The position numbers and the translations under genes were made by a program. This document shows positions 14,990 to 21,429 of a DNA stretch of 21,429 nt, piece by piece. The notes beneath the pieces are model-generated. The model did no database searches, was not told the DNA's origin, and saw only the letters and a list, made by a program, of their open reading frames with translations. Numbering within the stretch: the stretch's first letter is position 1; each line of letters opens with the position of its first letter. The DNA is taken from positions 6,419 through 27,847 of the forward strand of contig NYZY01000026.1 of the NCBI GenBank assembly GCA_002687335.1, read 5' to 3'. The DNA comes from Chloroflexota bacterium (GTDB lineage: Bacteria > Chloroflexota > Dehalococcoidia > UBA1151 > UBA1328).

Positions 14990-16942
14990 TTAGTCTTCAG
15001 ATGGGATGATCGGGATGATGACCCTCGATGCAAACTTTGAACTTGTATGAACGGTGTTGATGGCCTTGACCATTTTCGTATGTCGTCCTACCTCATCGCC
15101 TGTATTTGGATTTACGTCGAAGCGTGGGAAGTTTGAACTGGATACATCGATGCGAATGCGATGTCCTATTTTGAATACATTTGCGGTTGGCCACAATGCG
15201 ATTGAAATTTCAACAGGTTGCCCTGGGGTTAAAAATTCTGGATCAGTCCAGGAGTCGCGGTAGCGTGCCCGTCTAATCGTGTCTACCAGATTGAGATGGT
15301 AGCCTTCTGGGTAGTCTTCACTTGATGGATACACGTCGATCAGCTTTACCGTGAAATCTGTATCGACCGCCGTGGATGAAATCCACAGCTTGGTTATCAC
15401 TTCTCCGGTAACTTCGACGTTGTCTTCGAGTGGATCCGTTTCGAACGCCAATACATCAGGTCGTTCTTTCAATAATTTATACGGTTTTTTAGCGTTGCTC
15501 CATTGGGGTCCTTCTTTTTGATGCCATCCGCCAGCAGCTACCACCTCTCTTAAATTGTTTCTTGCGTGGGTCCATTGATCCATAAAAGCAGGTACGTTAT
15601 TCGTATCAAAGCCTCCTTCTTCTGGAGGGATAATTTCAAACATTCCGACTAGCTGGCCTCCGATAGTAGGTACGGGATCATCAGGATCGAAGGTGTATGT
15701 GAGTGAACTGTCGGGTTCCATTGATTCGAAGGAATCAAGGGAACCATCTTCGTGCATGAATAGTGTCTGATACTGGGTTCGCTGAATTGGCCATTCGGCC
15801 TCGTCTCGCCAGAAACCACCATGATTCAGATTTCCAAGCTTTGTCTTTGTGCCGTCACCGGTACCCATCACGTAAAGACGAACCGGTGATTCATTCTCAC
15901 GTTTGGGTAACCCCTTTAAATGCTGGTCAAAAAAAGCTAGCCTTTCGGGGTTGTATATCTCGTTACCCCAAACGCTTTCTTTGCCGGTATCTACATCACC
16001 GTGAGCAGAACCGGTCGCTCGCATACCACCGTGGCACCAGGCGCCGAGAATCAAACTAGTGGGGGATTCATTGCGCTGGTTCATTTCGATGTAGTAATTG
16101 GCACTGGCTCCGACGAAATTATCGTAAAAACCGCATGCAATGACCATTGGCACATCAGCGTGTTGGTTGAAATAAGGTTCTTGGTTACAGCATTCTTGAT
16201 TCCACCATTCATCGTAATCACCGCGATAGTAGTAATCCAAAGCGGTTTTTTCCAAACTTGGTGCTACCTTTAGCGCAGTTTCACCAGGTTTAATTGGAAA
16301 TTTGTTCAGCCAATCCCCCATATTTTGCATAGCGTCGAGGATAAGCCTGGCTTTATTGGCATCATTCCCAATTTCGTGACAATCGAGAGCGTGTAGGTGT
16401 ATGGCTCCAAACATCTGGAAAGACATTGCCCCGCCTTCCCGTGCTTCATGTCTGTAGATATTGGTTGGACCAGCTTCTACCCACATCGCACTTAGATGTG
16501 GGGGTTTACGAAGTGCGAGTTGGGTTTGAGTTATTGCACGATGAGAGGACCCTAATGTGCCTATTTTGCCCGTACACCAATCTTGAGTGGCCAGCCACTC
16601 AACGGTGTCGAATCCATCATCACCTTCCCATGGGTTTACTGTGTGGAAGTAGGAGCCGTCACCTTCACTACGAAATCGTGATCGTAGATCTTGTATTACA
16701 AACGCATAGCCTCGTCTTACGTAGTAAGGGAAAACGTCATCCCATTCGGGAGCCGTTTTATCGTAGGAAGTACGGACGAGAAGAGCGGGTACTTTTTCTT
16801 TGCCATCCACAACTGTCCCGTCTCCGTGGCAGGGCACGTAAATATCAGTCGCTAGTCGAACGCCGTCCCGCATCGGAATCATCACATCGCGTAATAGGTG
16901 GACTCCATATGTAGGTTGGGAGGACTGTTGTGAAGTTGGCAT
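14990..16942 (-). CDS. CocE/NonD-type alpha/beta hydrolase, copy 1 (altered nucleophile elbow)
   Basis: This 650-aa serine hydrolase of the X-Pro dipeptidyl-peptidase (S15)/CocE superfamily acts on esters or on peptides, acyl amides and similar substrates. Seen: MIPMRDGVRLATDIYVP (21-37), the oxyanion-type RTSYDK with Tyr60, a nucleophile region GTLGSSHRAITQ with Ser133, GFYDNF with Asp274, LGAWCHGG with His304, and a C-terminal jelly-roll-like domain ending IRIDVSSSNFPRFDVNPNTG. The Ser-Asp-His triad is present, but the elbow is G-S-S-H-R-A rather than the usual G-x-S-Y-x-G, which may change specificity. No signal peptide is seen. It starts 3 nt after the stop of copy 2 and is likely translationally coupled to it. 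Confidence 0.92.
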   Translation of the reverse strand: MPTSQQSSQPTYGVHLLRDVMIPMRDGVRLATDIYVPCHGDGTVVDGKEKVPALLVRTSYDKTAPEWDDVFPYYVRRGYAFVIQDLRSRFRSEGDGSYFHTVNPWEGDDGFDTVEWLATQDWCTGKIGTLGSSHRAITQTQLALRKPPHLSAMWVEAGPTNIYRHEAREGGAMSFQMFGAIHLHALDCHEIGNDANKARLILDAMQNMGDWLNKFPIKPGETALKVAPSLEKTALDYYYRGDYDEWWNQECCNQEPYFNQHADVPMVIACGFYDNFVGASANYYIEMNQRNESPTSLILGAWCHGGMRATGSAHGDVDTGKESVWGNEIYNPERLAFFDQHLKGLPKRENESPVRLYVMGTGDGTKTKLGNLNHGGFWRDEAEWPIQRTQYQTLFMHEDGSLDSFESMEPDSSLTYTFDPDDPVPTIGGQLVGMFEIIPPEEGGFDTNNVPAFMDQWTHARNNLREVVAAGGWHQKEGPQWSNAKKPYKLLKERPDVLAFETDPLEDNVEVTGEVITKLWISSTAVDTDFTVKLIDVYPSSEDYPEGYHLNLVDTIRRARYRDSWTDPEFLTPGQPVEISIALWPTANVFKIGHRIRIDVSSSNFPRFDVNPNTGDEVGRHTKMVKAINTVHTSSKFASRVIIPIIPSED

Positions 16943-16945
16943 GTT

Positions 16946-18670
16946 TTATCTCTTTGGTATCACGGGTAGGTTGATATATGAAGGGTATTGAATGCCGTGA
17001 TACACGGTCTGGTTTGCAAGAGTGATATCGATGTCACTGGCTATGGGATTCCCACTGTTAAGGTTTCTGTTATAACGCGGGAAGTTTGAGCTTGAAACTT
17101 CGATTCTTATACGATGCCCTTTGATAAAACTGTTGGATGTATTCCACATATCAATTTCGAATTTGTAGATTTCGCCTGGTACCATCATTTGAGGGTTTTC
17201 CGTGCCGTTGCGGAATCTTGCTCTTACGATTCCCTCGCACAAAGCAATCGCTTTTCCATCCGGCTCGAGGTCAGTTAATGTAGCTGTGAAATCCGTATCT
17301 TTCGCATCTGATGATGCCCAGATCGTAGCTGAAATTGGACCTGTAATTTCCATGTCCTCGGTTAGAACATCGGTTGTAAATGTCAAGACATCGGGGCGGC
17401 GCTGGATATGAGAACGATCATGTGGACCACAAAAATCATATGTTTGGTATTGTGATCCAAGTGATGGCACTGGATCGCCCGGATCGTAAATAAAACTATC
17501 GCTGGTTTGATCGCTAGTTTTGATTTCTGGGTGCAGGCCACCACCACCATCAACGGCGTTACCTGCACTCGAGAGATAGAATTTGGTCCATTCGGTGCGC
17601 TCTAGAGGCCATTCATATTCATCGCGCCAGGTGTTCTTTCCCATGACGAAAAGCTTTATTGGAGCCTCCTCGTCTACGCCGGTGTCGATGCCTTTCAACC
17701 GTTGGTCGTACCAATGCATATGCATCTCAATAACATCCGATAGCGCTTGTTTGCCAAAGGTGCGATCAGCGTATTCGCCATTTTTACCCATCGGGACTCT
17801 GCCCCAGGGGGCAATTTGATGACTCCAAGGTCCAATTATCAATTTGGTTTTGGAACGAGCGTCCTCGGTTTTGGCTTTTTTAGTCCAGCCATTGAATAGC
17901 TTGAAGTTTTCGTTGGATAATGAATCAAACCACCCTGTTATGAACAATGACGGGATCGCCATTTCGGGGTATTTATCTCGGAGACTATAACTTGACCACC
18001 ATTCGTCATATTGTTCGTGTTCCATAACGCCCTTGTAGTAGGGGTGGGTGTTTGACACTTTTTCCATCGCCGTATCGATAGGTAATTCGAAAAAAAACGT
18101 ATCTTGATCGAAGTGTTTCAAAGATTCATATTGCATTGAGCGACCCAGCATATTGAGGAATGCAAAGGCTACATTGTGATGGATGACACCGTTGACCCTG
18201 TGATGTCCGTAGTTATCCTGCTGAGATGCAATTGGTGCTACGGCTTTTAAATACTTTGAGCGTAGTGTCGCTGGGAGTGTTTGAGTGAATCCTGGATAAG
18301 AAAGACCGAATGTCCCGAGATTGCCATCGCACCAATCCTGTTCTCCGATCCATTGATGGGTATCGTAACCATCGTATAGCTCGCATACGTATGGAATCCA
18401 ATCTCCATCAGAATCACCGCGCCCCCGGCAATCTTGCATGATTACGGCATAACCGCGATTTGTGAATTCTCTAGCCCATCCGATGTAACGAGCTTCCTGG
18501 TTGTCGTAAATTGTCCTTAATAGCAATGCTGGCCATGGACCGCTACCTCGAGATGATGGCGGTAACCATATGTCCGCAGAGAGATTTATTCCATCACGCA
18601 TCGGTACTGGGATGTTCAGCATAAGATGGCCGGGTTCAATGAGCGGAAGCGAGTCGATGTTTGAGTTCAT
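16946..18670 (-). CDS. CocE/NonD-type alpha/beta hydrolase, copy 2
   Basis: This 574-aa member of the same family as the next gene down. Seen: IPVPMRDGINLSADIWLP (20-37), RTIYDN with Tyr55, a classical elbow FGLSYPGFTQ with Ser124, TGWFDSLS with Asp249, IGPWSHQIAPWG with His284, and the C-terminal domain ending IRIEVSSSNFPRYNRNLNSG. The full triad and elbow are conserved, unlike in copy 1. The two share the C-terminal motif but are clearly diverged. A stretch between the jelly-roll start and the core is shorter than in copy 1, explaining the 76-aa difference. ATG 18670 has AGGA almost touching it, so an internal start, such as Met17, is possible. It is first in the minus-strand pair and diverges from the dehydrogenase gene at 18835. 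Confidence 0.92.
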   Translation of the reverse strand: MNSNIDSLPLIEPGHLMLNIPVPMRDGINLSADIWLPPSSRGSGPWPALLLRTIYDNQEARYIGWAREFTNRGYAVIMQDCRGRGDSDGDWIPYVCELYDGYDTHQWIGEQDWCDGNLGTFGLSYPGFTQTLPATLRSKYLKAVAPIASQQDNYGHHRVNGVIHHNVAFAFLNMLGRSMQYESLKHFDQDTFFFELPIDTAMEKVSNTHPYYKGVMEHEQYDEWWSSYSLRDKYPEMAIPSLFITGWFDSLSNENFKLFNGWTKKAKTEDARSKTKLIIGPWSHQIAPWGRVPMGKNGEYADRTFGKQALSDVIEMHMHWYDQRLKGIDTGVDEEAPIKLFVMGKNTWRDEYEWPLERTEWTKFYLSSAGNAVDGGGGLHPEIKTSDQTSDSFIYDPGDPVPSLGSQYQTYDFCGPHDRSHIQRRPDVLTFTTDVLTEDMEITGPISATIWASSDAKDTDFTATLTDLEPDGKAIALCEGIVRARFRNGTENPQMMVPGEIYKFEIDMWNTSNSFIKGHRIRIEVSSSNFPRYNRNLNSGNPIASDIDITLANQTVYHGIQYPSYINLPVIPKR

Positions 18671-18704
18671 TTCCTAATACCAGTTTTAATTTTTGCTTAG
18701 CTTG

Positions 18705-18742
18705 CCTGTATACGGGCAGAAGCATTGTGTGCCTTATACAGG
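18705..18742. promoter_or_regulatory. Paired CCTGTATA inverted repeats in the divergent promoter region
   Basis: CCTGTATA (18705-18712) and TATACAGG (18735-18742) are perfect inverted copies about 30 bp apart, centre to centre, close to three helical turns. The first copy is itself nearly palindromic (CCTGTATACGGG), resembling the GTATAC core seen in some GntR-type operators. This spacing suits a dimer or paired dimers controlling both divergent genes. No regulator gene is nearby. Confidence 0.4.
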
Positions 18743-18766
18743 TGATCTTCAACACTTTTATCACCT
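18740..18766. promoter_or_regulatory. AGGTGAT/ATCACCT inverted repeat
   Basis: AGGTGAT (18740-18746) and ATCACCT (18760-18766) form a perfect 7-bp inverted repeat around 13 nt. It overlaps the end of the TATACAGG element by 3 nt and lies about 70 nt before the dehydrogenase GTG start, so it may be a second operator or a leader hairpin. No T-run follows. Confidence 0.35.
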
Positions 18767-18834
18767 CCACTGTTTATCTAACTGCGGTAACCTGCTTGCG
18801 TAAGAGTGACGTTAGCAATCTATGGAGGTTCCGA

Positions 18835-19902
18835 GTGTCTTTTAAAGTTGTGATCACAATGTACAACCGCCCTCCTAGCGATCTGACATTAGAGGTGATT
18901 CAGAAAGCGGGAATTGAAGTTGAATATGTGCCCTCAGTGACCGAAAATGAGGTGATTAAAGCTGCAGACGAAGCTGATGTTTTGTTGGTAGGGACCGTGC
19001 CTCATACGACTCGCAAAGTGCTTGAATCCTTACCGAAACTGAAGATGGTCGGCCGTTCCGGGGTGGGAGTCGATTCCATTGATCTAGAGGCAGCTACCGA
19101 ACTGGGGATCTGTGCTACCAACACCCCTGGCATTAACACAAGTGAAGTGGCAGATCATGCTATGGCGATGTTGCTGTCAATAACGCGAAAAATTTCTGAA
19201 CAACATTCCGCGCTCAAGGCAGGAGCTTGGTCGGATCGTCCAAAAGAAATCAATACCTTGCGCAGTCAGTTACGCCGTGTAGCGGGGAATACGGTTGGTA
19301 TATTCGGGCTTGGAAGTATCGGAAAAGGATTTGCCACCAGGGTAAGAGGGTTCGGACCCGAAAAGATCATTGCGTATGATCCGTATGTACCTCAGACCAC
19401 AGCTGATCTCGTTGGTGTTCAGTTGGTGGATTTTGAGACTTTGCTAACAGAGTCTGACTATCTGACCGTTCACTCTCCAGCTACGGTTGAGACAAATCAT
19501 ATATTTGATATTAATGCGTTTAGAAAGATGAAGCCTTCGGCGATATTCATAAACTGCGCTAGAGGTCCTATCGTGGATGAGGCAGGTTTACAGGAAGCAC
19601 TTCAAACAGGCGAGATTATAGCGGCAGGAATCGATGTGTCCGAAATCGAACCATTAGATGCTGAAAGTCCTTTGCTGAAATTAGATAATTTAACAATCAC
19701 CCCCCATGTTGCGGGAACATCGGACATCAGTGGAATTGCTGGCGCAACTCGCTGGGGGGAGAATGCTGTGAACATTCTTACAGGTAAACCATTGCATGGT
19801 CTCGGGAATCCAGAAGTTGTCAAAAGGATTGCTGTGATGCGAGCACAGGGTCCCAGTCGATGGGATGGCGTCCCTGATCCCGTTACAGAAGCCTGGAGTT
19901 GA
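18835..19902 (+). CDS. D-isomer-specific 2-hydroxyacid dehydrogenase (PGDH-like)
   Basis: This 355-aa NAD-dependent dehydrogenase reduces 2-oxo acids to D-2-hydroxy acids or the reverse. Seen: GRSGVGVDSIDLEAATELGI (73-92), Rossmann GIFGLGSIGK (155-164) with Asp182 in AYDP favouring NAD, and the catalytic trio Arg243 (NCARGPIVDE), Glu272 (DVSEIEP) and His291 (TPHVAG). It is closest in motif layout to phosphoglycerate dehydrogenase-like members, but no regulatory ACT domain is present. The start is a GTG at 18835 with GGAGG 6 nt upstream; the open frame further upstream overlaps the divergent CocE gene and is not coding. The MR-like gene follows after 189 nt. Substrate is unknown; oxidation of D-hydroxyacids from sugar-acid breakdown is a reasonable guess. 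Confidence 0.93.
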   Translation: MSFKVVITMYNRPPSDLTLEVIQKAGIEVEYVPSVTENEVIKAADEADVLLVGTVPHTTRKVLESLPKLKMVGRSGVGVDSIDLEAATELGICATNTPGINTSEVADHAMAMLLSITRKISEQHSALKAGAWSDRPKEINTLRSQLRRVAGNTVGIFGLGSIGKGFATRVRGFGPEKIIAYDPYVPQTTADLVGVQLVDFETLLTESDYLTVHSPATVETNHIFDINAFRKMKPSAIFINCARGPIVDEAGLQEALQTGEIIAAGIDVSEIEPLDAESPLLKLDNLTITPHVAGTSDISGIAGATRWGENAVNILTGKPLHGLGNPEVVKRIAVMRAQGPSRWDGVPDPVTEAWS

Positions 19903-19980
19903 TTAATTGCCTAATCGGCGGCTTTGGTGAATGCTTTTAGTTATTGGTGAGTGATAGATCAGTTGTTTGGTGTAATACCG

Positions 19981-19995
19981 CCTGCGTCAGGTTTT
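19981..19995 (+). terminator. Weak terminator-like hairpin after the dehydrogenase
   Basis: CCTG-CGT-CAGG (19981-19991) followed directly by TTTTCT. The 4-bp stem with a 3-nt loop is short, extendable only by G-U pairing, so termination would be weak. It lies about 80 nt after the dehydrogenase stop, inside the gap before the MR-like gene. Confidence 0.25.
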
Positions 19996-20091
19996 CTAGG
20001 GATTGGTCGCATAACGTGCAGGATGGAGACTCAGACCATTTCTGGCGTAGTCCTAGCTATTCGGTTTAATTTCGATTAGAGGGAGTTGGTA

Positions 20092-21249
20092 ATGATGAAA
20101 ATCAAAAAAATTTCTGTGACGGTTTTTAATATAAAGTCGAAAAAAGTTAATGACACGGATGGTCACACCCACCCTGGACCTGAGCATGATTCGGAAGAAG
20201 CAATGCTCACGATCACAGCAGACGATGGACATTCAGGCTATGCATTTGGTTCGCCTGAGTCATTACGACCTTACGTGATTGATAATTTCGTCAAAAAAGT
20301 CTTTATCGATCAAGATCCAATGGATCGTGAGAAGCTTTGGATCAACCTTGCGAAGTGGCAAAGAGGTAGCGGAGCTAGTCTCACGGATCGTACGATGGCA
20401 GTTGCCGAAATGGCTTTATGGGACCTTGCCGGGCGTTCACTCAATGTTCCGGTTTGGAAATTATTAGGCGGGTACAGAGAGAAGGTACCAGCGTATGGTT
20501 CGACTATGTGTGGCGATGAGATGTCAGGTGGACTCGCTACTCCAGGCGATTATGGGAATTTCGCTGAATGGATGGTTAACAGAGGTTATAAAGCTATTAA
20601 ACTTCACACGTGGATGCCTCCGGTTTCATGGGCGCCGAGCGTGAAGATGGATATTCAGGCATGCGCGGCCGTTCGAGAGGCGGTTGGACCAGATTTTCCA
20701 TTAATGCTTGATGCAAACCATTGGTATTCGCGTACCGACGCGCTTGAATTGGGACGGGGCATCCAGGATCTTGGTTATTACTGGTACGAGGAGCCGATGG
20801 ACGAGCATTCAACGGAATCTTATCGTTGGTTGGCTGAAAATCTCGATATCCCGATTATTGGTCCTGAATATGCCTATGGGAAGTTTCATACGCGGGCAGA
20901 ATGGATAGCGTCTAAGGCATGTGATATATCTCGAGTTGGAGTTGCTGATGTAGGTGGTATTGGACCGAGCATGAAAATTGCCCATCTAGCGGAGTCATTT
21001 AACATGGATTGTGAAATTCATGGTGGTGGAGCGGGTAACCTCGCAGTGTTGGGAGCAATTTCAAATGCTCGTTGGTATGAGCGGGGCTTATTGCATCCAT
21101 TTATTGATTATGAGGAAATTCCAAATCATTTGAACAGCATTATCGATCCTATGGATGAGGACGGAAACATCCCAATGCCTACTCGTCCTGGATTAGGCGA
21201 AGATATCAATTTTGATTACATTTCAGAAAACGTAACATCTGCATATTGA
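20092..21249 (+). CDS. Mandelate racemase/muconate lactonizing enzyme-family (enolase superfamily) protein
   Basis: This 385-aa enzyme of the enolase superfamily, mandelate racemase subgroup, uses Mg2+ to remove an alpha proton next to a carboxylate; most members are sugar-acid dehydratases or racemases. Seen: an N-terminal capping domain (about 1-130) and a barrel with GYKAIKLHTW (165-174), metal ligands Asp207 (LMLDANH), Glu233/234 (YYWYEEP) and Glu259 (GPEY), and the Asp286/His310 dyad (ADVGGI ... EIHGG) typical of MR-type enzymes. The second-strand motif, usually K-x-K, is K170-L-H172, an altered base. ATG 20092 has GGGAG 6 nt upstream; ATG 20095 is also possible, TTG 20086 less so. It probably dehydrates an aldonic acid to a 2-keto-3-deoxy acid (inference); the neighbouring dehydrogenase and distant aldolase would fit such a route. 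Confidence 0.9.
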   Translation: MMKIKKISVTVFNIKSKKVNDTDGHTHPGPEHDSEEAMLTITADDGHSGYAFGSPESLRPYVIDNFVKKVFIDQDPMDREKLWINLAKWQRGSGASLTDRTMAVAEMALWDLAGRSLNVPVWKLLGGYREKVPAYGSTMCGDEMSGGLATPGDYGNFAEWMVNRGYKAIKLHTWMPPVSWAPSVKMDIQACAAVREAVGPDFPLMLDANHWYSRTDALELGRGIQDLGYYWYEEPMDEHSTESYRWLAENLDIPIIGPEYAYGKFHTRAEWIASKACDISRVGVADVGGIGPSMKIAHLAESFNMDCEIHGGGAGNLAVLGAISNARWYERGLLHPFIDYEEIPNHLNSIIDPMDEDGNIPMPTRPGLGEDINFDYISENVTSAY

Positions 21250-21268
21250 AAACACCCCATTTGTTTAT

Positions 21269-21284
21269 TTACCGGTAATTTTTT
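21269..21284 (+). terminator. Possible terminator after the MR-like gene
   Basis: The palindrome TTACCGGTAA (21269-21278) is followed by six T residues, 20 nt after the stop codon. The perfect palindrome leaves no natural loop, so only a short stem around CCGG can form. Position and T-run suit a terminator; the stem is weak. Confidence 0.3.
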
Positions 21285-21355
21285 CCTAGGCACGTGCTAT
21301 TGGAGAAAATAACCAACTTATTTTTTTGGGGCTTTGTTGGAACTCAAGTCCCTCG

Positions 21356-21361
21356 TATAAT
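21356..21361 (+). promoter_or_regulatory. Perfect -10 box near the right edge
   Basis: TATAAT at 21356-21361, with only a weak TTGTTG-like -35 upstream (about 16-nt spacing). It could drive a gene beyond the window; the ATG at 21424 is too close to the edge to judge. Confidence 0.25.
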
Positions 21362-21429
21362 TGGCGACTGGTTACGCAAATAAACTACCTGTTTTCATTT
21401 TTATTAGAGTGCAGTTACATATATGAACT

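Noticed and set aside
18661..18834. 58-codon N-terminal extension of the 2-hydroxyacid dehydrogenase
   Set aside because: It overlaps the divergent CocE gene start, has no family similarity, and GTG 18835 has a strong GGAGG at the right spacing.
21300..21429. Possible tRNA or new gene at the right edge
   Set aside because: No cloverleaf could be built, and the ATG at 21424 has no ribosome site within view.

Overview
The window looks like a chromosomal segment of a free-living, moderate-GC bacterium. A Chloroflexota lineage near Dehalococcoidia/SAR202 is my best guess. This rests on gene content rather than any marker gene: the PdxS/PdxT route to pyridoxal phosphate, an R3H-domain SpoIIIAA-like ATPase beside thymidylate kinase, a short EF-G-like factor, and a run of enolase-superfamily, D-2-hydroxyacid dehydrogenase, CocE/NonD hydrolase and M24 peptidase genes of the kind reported as expanded in SAR202 genomes. 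No rRNA, tRNA, CRISPR array, insertion sequence or phage gene was seen.

Region 1 (about 1-8861) is one block read on the minus strand. In transcription order it holds rph (RNase PH), eno (enolase), gap (glyceraldehyde-3-phosphate dehydrogenase), pdxS, pdxT, a degenerate GNAT-fold protein, the R3H ATPase, tmk and the start of an HpcH/HpaI-type aldolase that runs off the left edge. Lower glycolysis lies next to pyridoxal-phosphate synthesis, and both use glyceraldehyde 3-phosphate. pdxS-pdxT-GNAT are tightly coupled: 4 nt between pdxS and pdxT, then an ATGA overlap. The R3H ATPase appears to start at an ATT or CTG codon, so a standard gene caller would truncate it.

Region 2 (about 8862-11660) starts with a divergent promoter region, followed by a plus-strand pair: a ketopantoate-reductase-fold oxidoreductase with substitutions at two substrate-contact positions, and an RraA/HMG-aldolase-like protein. 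A DUF4395 membrane protein with two CxxC pairs faces them on the minus strand. A gene-free stretch of about 308 bp then carries a palindrome, a possible 20-residue ORF and a hairpin just before the EF-G-like gene.

Region 3 (about 11661-21429) holds the EF-G-like factor and an M24 aminopeptidase-type enzyme (plus strand), two adjacent CocE/NonD hydrolases (minus strand, 3 nt apart), then, after a divergent promoter region with inverted repeats, a D-2-hydroxyacid dehydrogenase and a mandelate-racemase-type enolase-superfamily enzyme (plus strand). Taken together this looks like an accessory catabolic area for hydroxy acids, sugar acids and peptides or esters. The individual families are well supported. 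Substrates and a shared pathway are inference. I did not find a clearly novel multi-gene system; the best leads are the non-standard start codon, the altered active sites, and the operator-like repeats.
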